Translations under genes and position numbers: made by a program
Notes under the pieces: generated by a model
Told to the model about the DNA's origin: nothing
What the model saw: only the letters and a program-made list of their open reading frames with translations
Database searches by the model: none
In this document: positions 8,121 through 16,184 of the stretch, piece after piece
How positions within the stretch are numbered: the stretch's first letter is position 1
How the letters are laid out: the number at the start of each line of letters is the position of its first letter
DNA from: an uncultured Collinsella sp.
Lineage (GTDB): Bacteria; Actinomycetota; Coriobacteriia; Coriobacteriales; Coriobacteriaceae
Reading direction: 5' to 3'
DNA: 64,000 bases
NCBI GenBank assembly: GCA_958405195.1
Contig: CATYDM010000004.1
Coordinates: 1 to 64,000, forward strand

Positions 8121-9557
8121 ATGAAGACCATCAAGCTTGCTCCCGGTGGGCGCCTCGTTACCAACCAGCTCAACCGCAAGGGCGTGCTGCCGCAAAACAT
8201 CGTCGACGCCGCCCGCGATATCGTGGCCAACGTGCGCGCCAACGGTGATGCCGCGGTACGCGATTACTGTCGGCGTTTTGACGGTGTCGAGCTGCAGAGC
8301 TTCCGTCTGCCGCAGGAGCAGATCGATGCCGCGCTCGAAGGCCTCGATCCCGCTTTTGTCGCGGCGCTCGAAAAGGCTGCACGCCAGATTCGCGAGTTCC
8401 ACCAGCGCGAGGTCGAGCAGAGCTGGTTTACCACGCGCCCGGACGGTACGATGCTCGGCGTTAAGGTGACCCCGCTCGCTGCGGCCGGCATCTACGTGCC
8501 GGGCGGTCGTGCGCAGTACCCCTCCACCGTGCTCATGAACGCCATTCCCGCCAAGGTGGCCGGCGTCAAACGCGTGGTCATGGTGACCCCGCCGCAAAAG
8601 GACGGCCTGATTAGCCCCTATACGCTCGCGGCGGCCAAGCTCGGCGGCGTGGACGAAATCTATATGGTGGGCGGCGCCCAGGCCGTGGCCGCGCTGGCAT
8701 ACGGTACCGAGACCATTCCGCGCGTCGACAAGATCACCGGTCCGGGCAACGCCTTTGTTGCCGCTGCCAAGCAGATTGTCTCGGGCGACGTGGGCATCGA
8801 TATGGTCGCCGGCCCGTCCGAGGTCTGCGTGCTGGCCGATGCCACGGCCAAGCCCATGGTGGTCGCGGCCGACCTGATGGCCCAGGCCGAGCACGATCCG
8901 TTGGCGGCCTGCTATCTGGTGACCTGCGACGAGCAGTTTGCGCGCGAGGTCGAGGCCGGCATCGATATCCTGGTGGCGCAGTCCCCGCGTGCCGAGATCA
9001 CGCGCGCCTCGCTCGATAACGAGGGCACCATCGTGGTGGCCGCCGACATGGCTGCCGCCGTCGAGGCGGTGAACACCGTGGCGCCCGAGCACCTGGAGCT
9101 GCACTGCAAGGATGCGATGGGCCTGCTTGGCGGCATTCGCAACGCCGGCGCCATCTTTGTGGGCGCTTGGAGCTCCGAGCCGCTTGGCGATTACGTTGCC
9201 GGTCCCAACCACACGCTGCCGACCGGCGGCACGGCCATGTTCTCCAACCCGCTTTCGGTGGAAGAGTTCGTCAAGCGCTCGAGCGTCATTTGCTATACGC
9301 CCGAGGGCCTGCTCTCGGACGCTCCCGCGACGCAGCGCCTGGCCGCGGCCGAGGGCTTGTGGGCGCACGCGCTTTCCGCCGCCCTGCGTCGCCGCGTGCT
9401 GGAACAGGGCGAGGATGCCGTGAGTGCCGAGTCGCTGGCCGCGGCCGACCTGACCAAGGTCGCCTGGCCGGGCGATGCCGTGGCGACGGTTGCCGAGGGC
9501 GTGGACCTGGCGGCTGCGGGCGCGGATGGCGCTGACGTGACCAGTGGGGAGGCCTAA
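8121..9557 (+). CDS. hisD: Histidinol dehydrogenase
   Basis: The 478-residue enzyme oxidises L-histidinol to L-histidine in two NAD-dependent steps, the end of the pathway. The family signature region is clear: the [19 protein letters not shown] segment, [17 protein letters not shown], and DMVAGPSEV. The Zn/substrate site lies around QAEHDPLAA and APEHLELH. It is about 40 residues longer than usual because of a C-terminal extension rich in Ala, Gly and Val. The start ATG 8121 follows AGGGGA. A 105-bp gap separates it from hisZG, and it ends 1 bp before hisC. Confidence 0.95.
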   Translation: MKTIKLAPGGRLVTNQLNRKGVLPQNIVDAARDIVANVRANGDAAVRDYCRRFDGVELQSFRLPQEQIDAALEGLDPAFVAALEKAARQIREFHQREVEQSWFTTRPDGTMLGVKVTPLAAAGIYVPGGRAQYPSTVLMNAIPAKVAGVKRVVMVTPPQKDGLISPYTLAAAKLGGVDEIYMVGGAQAVAALAYGTETIPRVDKITGPGNAFVAAAKQIVSGDVGIDMVAGPSEVCVLADATAKPMVVAADLMAQAEHDPLAACYLVTCDEQFAREVEAGIDILVAQSPRAEITRASLDNEGTIVVAADMAAAVEAVNTVAPEHLELHCKDAMGLLGGIRNAGAIFVGAWSSEPLGDYVAGPNHTLPTGGTAMFSNPLSVEEFVKRSSVICYTPEGLLSDAPATQRLAAAEGLWAHALSAALRRRVLEQGEDAVSAESLAAADLTKVAWPGDAVATVAEGVDLAAAGADGADVTSGEA

Positions 9558-9558
9558 C

Positions 9559-10674
9559 ATGGCCGAGCTGACACCTCGTATGAAGGAGCTCGTCCAGCCC
9601 TACTTGGCCGGCATTGAGCCCTACGATCCCAACTTTACGCCCACGCGCATCAACCTTTCGGCCAACGAGAACACCTATCCCGTGCCGGCCGGCGTGCGCG
9701 AGGCGATCGACGCGGCGCTTGCCGCCACCCCGCTCAACCGCTATCCCGATCCCATGTCTAACGATCTGCGCGACGAGCTGGCCGCCTGGCATGGCGTGAC
9801 GCGCGAGAATATTTGCGTGGGAAACGGCGGCGACGAGCTGCTCTATAACTATCTGCTGGCGTTTGGCGCCGCGGGGAGGGCTCTGCTTAACTGCCCACCG
9901 TGCTTTAGCGAGTATGCGTTCTTTGCGTCGCTCTGCCAGACCGAGGTGCGCGACGTGTGGCGCGACCCGGCGACCTTTAGGCTCGACCAGGCTGCCGTGT
10001 TTGCGGCGGCACCCGAGTGCAACCTGGCAATCGTGACCTCGCCCAACAATCCCACGGGCGACGTGGCGCCGCTCGACTTTGTCGCGGAGCTGTGCGATGC
10101 GTGCCCTGGCATGGTGATGGTCGACGAGGCCTACGTGGAGTTTGCCGACGATTCGTTTGGCGCGGCCACCACGGCGCAAGGCCTTATCGCCGAGCACCCC
10201 AACTTGGTGATTTTGCATACGCTGTCCAAGGCGTTTGGCGCCGCCGGCACGCGTCTGGGCTATGTGATCGCGGCGCCCGAGGTCGTCGACGTCTTCGCGG
10301 CGATTCGCCAGATCTATTCGGTCAACGTGCTGAGCCAGGCTGCAGCACTTGCCTGCGTGCGTGCCCGCGATGCGTACGCGCCCGTGGTGGCGCAGGTTGC
10401 ATCCGAGCGCGAGCGCGAGCTGTGCGCCCTGCGTGCAATGGCTGCCGAGGGCATGCCCGTGGAGGCGTGGCCGAGCGCGGCGAACTTTGTGCTCGTGCGC
10501 ACGCCGCATGCCAGACGCGTGCGCGAGCGTCTGCGCGACGAGTATTCGATTTTGGTGCGCGACTTTAGCTACGCGCCGGGGCTCGCGGACTGCCTGCGCA
10601 TTACCGTGGGCACCCCGCAGGAAAACGACGAGGTGCTGGCTGCGTTTGCCGCGCTGGTGAAGGAGGAGATGTAG
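9559..10674 (+). CDS. hisC: Histidinol-phosphate aminotransferase
   Basis: This 371-residue class I/II PLP enzyme makes L-histidinol phosphate from imidazole-acetol phosphate and glutamate. Visible motifs are INLSANENTYPVP at the N terminus, TSPNNPTGD, MVDEAYVEFAD, and the PLP lysine in HTLSKAFGAAGTRLGY. ATG 9559 is used, with GGGGAGG at 9546-9552 upstream; GTG 9544 would overlap the ribosome site and the end of hisD. The neighbouring his genes make the assignment firm, although related enzymes can also act on aromatic amino acids. Confidence 0.94.
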   Translation: MAELTPRMKELVQPYLAGIEPYDPNFTPTRINLSANENTYPVPAGVREAIDAALAATPLNRYPDPMSNDLRDELAAWHGVTRENICVGNGGDELLYNYLLAFGAAGRALLNCPPCFSEYAFFASLCQTEVRDVWRDPATFRLDQAAVFAAAPECNLAIVTSPNNPTGDVAPLDFVAELCDACPGMVMVDEAYVEFADDSFGAATTAQGLIAEHPNLVILHTLSKAFGAAGTRLGYVIAAPEVVDVFAAIRQIYSVNVLSQAAALACVRARDAYAPVVAQVASERERELCALRAMAAEGMPVEAWPSAANFVLVRTPHARRVRERLRDEYSILVRDFSYAPGLADCLRITVGTPQENDEVLAAFAALVKEEM

Positions 10675-11262
10675 ATGGACCGCTATGCCGAGCTAACCCG
10701 CAAGACGGGCGAGACCGACATTGTCGTCAAGCTTGACCTGGACGGGAGCGGCGTGTGCGATATCTCGACCGGCGTGCCGTTTTTCGACCACATGCTCAAC
10801 GCCTTTGGCCGCCATGGTCTGTTCGATCTGACGGTGCACGCGGCGGGCGACGTCGAGGTCGACGCGCACCACACCGTCGAGGACACGGGCATTGTGCTGG
10901 GCGAGGCGTTTTGCCAGGCGCTGGGCGACAAGGCGGGTATTACGCGCTTTGCCGACGCGACGATCGCCATGGACGAGACACTCGTGATGGCCGCCGTGGA
11001 TATCTCGGGTCGCGGGCAGGCCTATTGCGAGCTGCCCGTGCCAACCGAGCGCGTGGGCAGCTTTGATACCGAGCTGGCCGTCGAGTTCTTCTATGCCTTC
11101 GCGCGTGACGCCAAGCTCACGCTGCACGTGCGCGAGCTGGCGGGCGGCAACTCACATCACATTATCGAAGCCGCCTTTAAGGCCGTGGGCCGCACGATGC
11201 GCCGCGCCTGCGAGCTCGATCCCCGCGTGCAGGGCATCCCCAGCACCAAGGGCTCACTGTAA
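10675..11262 (+). CDS. hisB: Imidazoleglycerol-phosphate dehydratase
   Basis: The 195-residue protein has the usual monofunctional HisB length and signatures: GVPFFDHMLNAFGRHG, the metal-binding DAHHTVEDTGI, and GGNSHHIIEAAFKAVGR. It dehydrates imidazoleglycerol phosphate to imidazoleacetol phosphate with Mn. There is no fused histidinol phosphatase as in E. coli, which fits the separate PHP phosphatase at 14733-15644. The ATG directly follows the hisC stop codon, so translation is probably coupled. Confidence 0.96.
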   Translation: MDRYAELTRKTGETDIVVKLDLDGSGVCDISTGVPFFDHMLNAFGRHGLFDLTVHAAGDVEVDAHHTVEDTGIVLGEAFCQALGDKAGITRFADATIAMDETLVMAAVDISGRGQAYCELPVPTERVGSFDTELAVEFFYAFARDAKLTLHVRELAGGNSHHIIEAAFKAVGRTMRRACELDPRVQGIPSTKGSL

Positions 11263-11268
11263 CCTAAC

Positions 11269-11376
11269 AAAAAGGGACAGGTTTATTTTGGCAGGTTTTA
11301 TCTGCGGAAATGGTGTCTCATGCAGTGGGTGAACGTTTAACCGACCAAAATAAACCTGTCTCTTTTTGGCAGGTTT
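11269..11376 (+). repeat. REP-like inverted repeat, family A, copy 1
   Basis: AAAAGGGACAGGTTTATTTT-type sequence (11269-11291) is mirrored at 11345-11366 with one mismatch, around a 53-nt spacer. Both arms are followed by GGCAGGTTTT. Related sequences occur at 51714-51803 and 55653-55694. It interrupts the his operon between hisB and hisH and may form a large stem in the mRNA. Confidence 0.75.
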
Positions 11377-11401
11377 TGGACGAAGGAAAAGGGAGGGTCG
11401 C

Positions 11402-12103
11402 GTGGGCGAACCGAAGATCGTGGTAGTCGACTACCGCAAGGGCAACTTGTCGAGCGTCGTGCGCGGGCTTGCCCGCGCCGGTGCCGCCGCCTGCACGTCG
11501 GACGATCCGGAGCAGATCCGTAACGCCGACGGTCTGGTCATCCCGGGCGTGGGCGCGTTCTATGACGCGATCGCCTTTATGCGCCAGAGCGGCGAGGCGG
11601 ACGCGGTGCTCGACGCCGTCGCCGCCGGAACTCCGCTGCTCGGCATCTGCCTGGGCCTTCAGCTGTTTTTTGAGCGCGGCAACGAGGGCGTGCCTGCGGA
11701 CGAGGGCGTGGTCGCCGACGGTAACGCCCCCGAGCAGGCTGACGGCCCCTGGGTCGATGGCCTGGGCATTATGCGCGGTTCGTGCACGCGCTTGGAGTCG
11801 AGCCGCCTGAAGGTGCCGCACGTGGGCTGGGACCAGGTGCACATGACGCCTGCTGGCGCGGCCGATCCGCTGCTTGCCGGCTTTGCCGAGGGTGCCAACA
11901 TGTACTTCACCCACAGCTACGCGGTGGCCGACGACGCCGATGCCGCCGATGTGCTGGCGCGCACGCACTATACGCGGAGCTTCCCGTGCATCGTGCGCCA
12001 TGGCAACGTGTGGGGCTGCCAGTTCCATCCCGAGAAATCCTCTGCGCTGGGTCAGCGCATTCTTAAGAACTTCGTGAGCATCGTCGAGGAGGTTGGCCGA
12101 TGA
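11402..12103 (+). CDS. hisH: Imidazole glycerol phosphate synthase, glutamine amidotransferase subunit
   Basis: This 233-residue class I glutamine amidotransferase supplies ammonia to HisF. The nucleophile Cys is in GICLGLQLFFE (about residues 79-89); the His and Glu of the triad are in CQFHPEKSS near the C terminus. The PGVGAF oxyanion-strand motif is also present. GTG 11402 is chosen because AAAAGGGAGG stands just upstream; the frame is open further upstream but runs into repeat sequence. An insertion around residues 100-125 makes it slightly longer than the usual 200 residues. It overlaps hisA by 4 bp. Confidence 0.93.
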   Translation: MGEPKIVVVDYRKGNLSSVVRGLARAGAAACTSDDPEQIRNADGLVIPGVGAFYDAIAFMRQSGEADAVLDAVAAGTPLLGICLGLQLFFERGNEGVPADEGVVADGNAPEQADGPWVDGLGIMRGSCTRLESSRLKVPHVGWDQVHMTPAGAADPLLAGFAEGANMYFTHSYAVADDADAADVLARTHYTRSFPCIVRHGNVWGCQFHPEKSSALGQRILKNFVSIVEEVGR

Positions 12104-12843
12104 TCCTGTTTCCCGCAATCGATCTGATCGGCGGCAAGGTCGTGCGCCTGGAGCGCGGCGACCGCAGCCGCTGCAAGGTATATTCCGACGACCCCATGGC
12201 CGTTGCCCGCTCGTTTGCCGAGCAGGGCGCGAGCTGGGTGCATGTCGTCGACCTGTCCGCTGCCTTTGGCGAGGACGAGGACGCGTGCGCTGCCAACTCG
12301 GCGGCGATTGAGGCCATCTGCGGCGTCGACGGCCTGTCCGTGGACGTGGGCGGCGGCGTCCGCTCGCTCGCGCGCATCGACGAGCTGGCTGGCTTCGGGG
12401 CACGCCGTATCGCACTGGGCACCGTACTGGTGACCGAGCCGGGTTTTGCCGAGGTGGCGGCGCAGGGCTTTGGCGAGCTGCTGGTAGCGGATATCGCCGC
12501 GCGCGATGGCCAGGTCATGGTGAACGGCTGGCGCGACGGCGCGGGCGTGGCGCTCGACGATGCGGTGGCGCAGCTCACGGAGCTGGGCTTTAAGCACCTG
12601 GTGTACACCGACATCGCGCGCGATGGCATGCAGACAGGCATCGACGTGGCGGCGTATCGCCATGTGGCGCAGGTCGCGGGCTTTCCCGTCGTGGCTTCGG
12701 GCGGCATCTCGACGCTCGACGATATCCGCGCACTGGCCGCGGTGGGTGAGGATGCCATCGAGGGCACCATTACCGGCCGTGCGCTCTACGAGGGCAACTT
12801 TACGCTGGCGCAGGCGTTGGCCACCGCCCGAGGGGAGGTGTAG
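12100..12843 (+). CDS. hisA: ProFAR isomerase (HisA)
   Basis: This 247-residue TIM-barrel enzyme isomerises ProFAR to PRFAR. It shows the N-terminal FPAIDLIGGKVVRL with the catalytic Asp, DVGGGVRSL, and the second catalytic Asp in VYTDIARDGMQTG, then VASGGISTLDD. Length and motifs are standard. The ATGA overlap with hisH indicates coupled translation. In some actinobacteria one enzyme (PriA) also serves tryptophan synthesis; that cannot be decided from sequence inspection. Confidence 0.95.
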   Translation: MILFPAIDLIGGKVVRLERGDRSRCKVYSDDPMAVARSFAEQGASWVHVVDLSAAFGEDEDACAANSAAIEAICGVDGLSVDVGGGVRSLARIDELAGFGARRIALGTVLVTEPGFAEVAAQGFGELLVADIAARDGQVMVNGWRDGAGVALDDAVAQLTELGFKHLVYTDIARDGMQTGIDVAAYRHVAQVAGFPVVASGGISTLDDIRALAAVGEDAIEGTITGRALYEGNFTLAQALATARGEV

Positions 12844-12846
12844 CCC

Positions 12847-13629
12847 ATGCTTACCAAACGCGTGATTCCCTGCCTAGACGTCAAGGACGGCCGTGTGGTT
12901 AAAGGTGTCAACTTTGTGAGCCTGCGCGATGCGGGCGATCCGGTGGAGCTGGCGCGTGCCTACGACCGCGAGGGTGCGGACGAGGTCGTCTTTCTGGACA
13001 TTACCGCCACGAGCGACAACCGTGCGACGACTATCGAGATGGCGGTGCACGCGGCCGAGGAGCTCGCTATTCCCTATACCGTGGGCGGCGGTTTCCGCGA
13101 CTTGGCGGGCATGCGAACCATGGTTGCCGCCGGTGCCGACAAGGTGTCGCTTAACTCTGCCGCCGTGCGCGATCCGTCGTTGATCAGCCAGGCCGCCGCG
13201 GCGTTTGGCAGCCAGGCCGTGGTCGTGGCGATTGATGCCAAGCGCGTGGGCCTGCCCGGTCAGCCGGATGCCGACAAGTGGGAGGTCTTCACGGCGGGCG
13301 GTCGCAACGCCACGGGTATCGATGCGGTGGCGTGGGCCGAGGAAGCGGCTCGTCGCGGCGCCGGTGAGATCTTGCTCACCAGCATGGATCGCGACGGCAC
13401 CAAGGCTGGCTTCGACCTGGCACTCACCCGCGCCGTGGCGCGCGCGGTGCCGATCCCGGTGATCGCAAGCGGCGGCGTGGGCACGCTCGAGCATTTTGCC
13501 GAGGGCGTGATCGAGGGCGAAGCCGACGCCGTACTGGCGGCCAGCGTCTTTCACTTTGGAACTTTCAGCATTCGCGAAGTCAAAGAATATATGGCCTCTC
13601 AAGGTATCCCTGTCAGGTTGGACTTCTAG
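12847..13629 (+). CDS. hisF: Imidazole glycerol phosphate synthase, cyclase subunit
   Basis: The 260-residue TIM-barrel cyclase joins PRFAR and ammonia to give imidazoleglycerol phosphate and AICAR. Signatures are [18 protein letters not shown] with the catalytic Asp, [32 protein letters not shown] with the second Asp, and [14 protein letters not shown]. It follows hisA by 3 bp and partners with HisH. AICAR made here can be used by PurH (36314-37921). Confidence 0.96.
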   Translation: MLTKRVIPCLDVKDGRVVKGVNFVSLRDAGDPVELARAYDREGADEVVFLDITATSDNRATTIEMAVHAAEELAIPYTVGGGFRDLAGMRTMVAAGADKVSLNSAAVRDPSLISQAAAAFGSQAVVVAIDAKRVGLPGQPDADKWEVFTAGGRNATGIDAVAWAEEAARRGAGEILLTSMDRDGTKAGFDLALTRAVARAVPIPVIASGGVGTLEHFAEGVIEGEADAVLAASVFHFGTFSIREVKEYMASQGIPVRLDF

Positions 13630-13749
13630 CGCTGCGGCTTGCCCAGGCGCCCGACCTTCCGGCTCCAACCCTCCTCGCGTACTTTAAGTACGCGTCGTCG
13701 GGCTTGTCGCTCGGAATCTCGGGTACCTGGACAACCCTCGCCGACCTGT
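13629..13749. repeat. Palindromic intergenic element, family B, copy 1
   Basis: The 121-bp stretch between hisF and hisI begins with GCGCTGCGGCTTGCCCAG and ends with AACCCTCGCCGACCTGT, both exactly as in the element at 37933-38050. Its centre holds GCGTACTTTAAGTACGC, and its ends can pair loosely (TTGCCCAGG with CCTGGACAA). It is embedded in the operon, so it would be transcribed and could act as an RNA structure. Confidence 0.8.
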
Positions 13750-13778
13750 GGGGTTTCGTTTATGACTTGGGAGAAATG

Positions 13779-14120
13779 ATGACTGAGGTAATAGAAGCGT
13801 CTGATCTTACGTATGACGCCCGCGGGCTGATTCCTTGTGTGGTTCAGCAATATGACACCGGCGAGGTACTTATGGTTGCCTGGATGAACGAGGAGTCGGT
13901 GGGACTGACGCTCAAGACCGGTACCACGTGGTTTTGGAGCCGCAGCCGACAGGAGCTCTGGAACAAGGGCGCGACGAGCGGCAACATGCAGGAGGTCAAG
14001 GAGCTCTGGGCCGACTGCGATAACGATACGCTGCTGGCCAAGGTCGACTCGCCGGGCCCTGCCTGCCATACCGGCAACCGTACCTGCTTCTTTAAGCGCG
14101 TGGAAGGGGGAGTGCGATGA
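13779..14120 (+). CDS. hisI: Phosphoribosyl-AMP cyclohydrolase
   Basis: The 113-residue protein is a stand-alone HisI domain that opens the adenine ring of phosphoribosyl-AMP. Metal and catalytic motifs are visible: [27 protein letters not shown], and the Cys pattern in [18 protein letters not shown] and TCFF. ATG 13779 is preferred over ATG 13776 because it sits 5 nt from GGGAG; the frame is open upstream but that part belongs to the repeat. It overlaps the next gene by 4 bp. The hisE function is separate. Confidence 0.94.
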   Translation: MTEVIEASDLTYDARGLIPCVVQQYDTGEVLMVAWMNEESVGLTLKTGTTWFWSRSRQELWNKGATSGNMQEVKELWADCDNDTLLAKVDSPGPACHTGNRTCFFKRVEGGVR

Positions 14121-14344
14121 AGGTCGTGACGCCGTTCGAAGTCGCCGACTGCAACACCGAGCTCCTCCGCGCGGGCGTGCCATGCCGCGTGCACCTGACC
14201 GATGCCTGCGGGGCGCAGTCGCTTTGGCTCGAGGCCGAGAAAGAAAGGCTCGATGAGGCTCATGCTGTCATCGTCGAGTTCTTTGAGAAAAAGGGCGCAA
14301 AGCCTCGGTTCGATGAGACCGGTACCTACTTTACGCTGCAGTAA
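14117..14344 (+). CDS. Small protein of unknown function inside the his operon
   Basis: The 75-residue protein lies between hisI and hisE and overlaps hisI by ATGA, so it is translated with it. It contains [21 protein letters not shown] and an acidic/basic helix followed by [21 protein letters not shown]. The conserved-looking Cys residues and the TDAC motif recall a small Coriobacteriia protein family named for an RDAC motif, but this is from memory. It could be a helper of HisI or HisE, or a regulator. No membrane segment or signal peptide is seen. Confidence 0.8.
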   Translation: MKVVTPFEVADCNTELLRAGVPCRVHLTDACGAQSLWLEAEKERLDEAHAVIVEFFEKKGAKPRFDETGTYFTLQ

Positions 14345-14359
14345 CGAGAGGAAATAACC

Positions 14360-14677
14360 ATGGGAGTCAGAACAGCTAACGTGCAGCCGGGAAACATCGG
14401 CGAGACGCTGACGGGCCTGGCCGAGGTGATTCACGGTCGTCGCGATGCGTCGCCACAGGAGAGCTACACCGCTCGTCTACTGACCGACGTCGAGGACGAA
14501 CTTCTCAAGAAGCTTGCCGAGGAGGCGAGCGAGGTGATCATGGCCTGCAAGGATAACGACCACGATCACATTCGCTACGAGGCCGGCGATCTGATCTACC
14601 ACCTGCTCGTGACGCTCGAGCGCTACGGCATCACCCTCGACGAGCTGGCCGGCGAACTCAACGCCCGCCGCCACTAG
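14360..14677 (+). CDS. hisE: Phosphoribosyl-ATP pyrophosphatase
   Basis: This 105-residue all-alpha MazG-like enzyme removes pyrophosphate from phosphoribosyl-ATP, the second step of the pathway. Typical features are SYTARLLTDVEDELLKKLAEEASEVIMACKDND and the metal-binding RYEAGDLIYHLLVTLE. It is normally sized for a single-domain HisE. ATG 14360 has GAGAGG upstream. It is the last gene of the his operon; a repeat follows directly. Confidence 0.94.
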   Translation: MGVRTANVQPGNIGETLTGLAEVIHGRRDASPQESYTARLLTDVEDELLKKLAEEASEVIMACKDNDHDHIRYEAGDLIYHLLVTLERYGITLDELAGELNARRH

Positions 14678-14729
14678 TCGTTTAAGGACTACTCATTTAA
14701 GTCTGTCCCCAATGAGTACCCAACGACTA
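14676..14729. repeat. REP-like palindromic element, family C, copy 1
   Basis: Nested inverted repeats lie between the converging hisE and phosphatase genes: TAGTCGTT (14676-14683) with AACGACTA (14722-14729), and ACTCATT (14691-14697) with AATGAGT (14711-14717). The internal TTTAAGTCTGTCCCCAATGA is related to the elements at 35337-35383 and 59457-59510. It may also act as a transcription end. Confidence 0.6.
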
Positions 14730-14732
14730 ATC

Positions 14733-15644
14733 TTAGGCGAGGGGCGTGGATTTCCATTCGCCGGTGGGGTGGGGGATATCGAAGGTTCGGTAGCCGCAGT
14801 CGTAGGCGTGGGTCTGGGCCTCGCGGATATTCCAGCAGATGTCGCAGGCGCGGTGTGCGTCCGAGCCAAAAGTAATCGGCACCTCGGCGTGGGCGAAGCG
14901 ACGCAAAAGGCCGGTCGCGGGGTAGTAATCGTCGAGCTCCTTGCGCGGTGCGGCTGTCGAGACCTCGACACGGCGACCCGTATCGTGGGCGCATTCGGCC
15001 ATCTGCTCCCAAAACGGTACCGGGTCAAAGTCGGGCGCAAAGCCTTCCTTCGAAAAGCGCATGACCAGGTCGGGGTGGGCCATCACGTCAAAGCTGAGTG
15101 AGCTTTCGCAGGCGCGGCACCAGTCGTCGACATAGCGCTCCCACACGCCGTGTACCCCCAGGTTTTCCCAAACATGCAGGTTGGTATCGTCGTCGATCCA
15201 GCCGCAGAGCGAATCGGGTGCATCGGGGCGAGCGACGTCCTTCGTTCCCGCCGTGCCCGCAGCGCCGGCCATGATATCGCCCGGATCGCCAATCCAGTGC
15301 ACACTGCCCAGACGCACCACGGCGCCATCGGACCAGCGCTCCACCAAGGGCTCGCAGCCCTCGTACCAATCGCATTCAAAACCGTAGATAAAGGCGAGCT
15401 CCGGCGCGATTTGCGCGGCGAGCTTGCGGGCGTCCTCAAATGCCAGGCGATGCGCCGTCAGGTCGCCCTCGACAATCTGCACTTCGCAGTTGGCGTCCAT
15501 GCTGGCGGGCAGGGTAAGGTGGTCAGTCGAGACCAAAACGCGGCAGCCGGCGGCGGCAGCAGCGCGGACGATTTCCTCAAACGTGGCATGTCCATCCGAA
15601 AACGAGGTATGGGTATGGCAATCGACCAGCGGGCAGGCGGACAT
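14733..15644 (-). CDS. hisK: PHP-family histidinol-phosphatase
   Basis: The 303-residue protein starts with the PHP metal motif DCHTHTSFSDGH and continues with STDHLTL, IYGFECDWYEG, LGSVHWIG, FDVMAHPDLV and ITFGSDAHRA. These supply the usual trinuclear metal site. It should hydrolyse L-histidinol phosphate, the only pathway step not encoded in the convergent his operon. ATG at 15644 is preferred because AAGGAG lies 5 nt upstream; the frame is open for 22 more residues. Location beside hisE supports the function, although PHP phosphatases can have other substrates. Confidence 0.88.
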   Translation of the reverse strand: MSACPLVDCHTHTSFSDGHATFEEIVRAAAAAGCRVLVSTDHLTLPASMDANCEVQIVEGDLTAHRLAFEDARKLAAQIAPELAFIYGFECDWYEGCEPLVERWSDGAVVRLGSVHWIGDPGDIMAGAAGTAGTKDVARPDAPDSLCGWIDDDTNLHVWENLGVHGVWERYVDDWCRACESSLSFDVMAHPDLVMRFSKEGFAPDFDPVPFWEQMAECAHDTGRRVEVSTAAPRKELDDYYPATGLLRRFAHAEVPITFGSDAHRACDICWNIREAQTHAYDCGYRTFDIPHPTGEWKSTPLA

Positions 15645-15764
15645 GGCGACTCCTTTGCATTTGGCGAATCCGCTCCATTGTAATGGCGCGACCCCTGACG
15701 CGTTGGGCACGCCGGGGGTCGAAATCGATTGGAAAGGCTGCGCGGCGCGTGCCGGCGCCGGCGA

Positions 15765-16184
15765 CTACTTGCCTCGTGCCGCCACGCGTTTGGCCTGCAC
15801 CGTAACCATCGCGTGCCTCACGGCGGTGATGGGGCGATAGCAGATCATGCGCGGTCCCGACCAGCGCATGACCTCGCGAATCTTCTCGCGCATGGCAGGC
15901 CGGTAACAATGCGAGGGGCAAGCCGAGCAAAATGTCTTGGTGCCCATGTGGGGGCAGCGCTCGATGCGCGCGACGGCATATTTCTGCAGCTCGGCGCATT
16001 CGGGGCAGAGCGTAATGGTTCGGAGTCCGAGCTTGACGCGCACGGGCTCATCGTCGCCAGCCTGCTCGACCGCATGCCCGCCGCCATGATGTCCACGACA
16101 CCACAGCGCGATCATCTGCGACACCATTTGGGTCTCGCGCTCACGTTTGCGTGCCAGCTCCGGTGTGTCGACCGGGCGCGCCAT
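15765..16184 (-). CDS. YgbA/NosP-type cysteine-rich protein
   Basis: The 139-residue protein has a Cys-rich centre, LCPECAELQ ... CPHMGTKTFCSACPSHCYRP, followed by MREKIREVMRWSGPRM. This is the pattern of the family named after a nitrous-oxide/nitric-oxide responsive promoter (E. coli YgbA), linked to nitrosative stress. The cysteines could bind a metal or Fe-S cluster. Its ATG at 16184 overlaps the stop of the ABC exporter by one base (TAATG), so the two genes are one transcription and translation unit. The molecular function is not established. Confidence 0.85.
   Translation of the reverse strand: MARPVDTPELARKRERETQMVSQMIALWCRGHHGGGHAVEQAGDDEPVRVKLGLRTITLCPECAELQKYAVARIERCPHMGTKTFCSACPSHCYRPAMREKIREVMRWSGPRMICYRPITAVRHAMVTVQAKRVAARGK

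Noticed and set aside
7038..9560. Long open frame (840 codons) on the minus strand opposite hisZG and hisD
   Set aside because: It is a shadow of high-GC coding DNA. The translation is rich in His, Arg and Gly without motifs, and the plus-strand proteins are certain.
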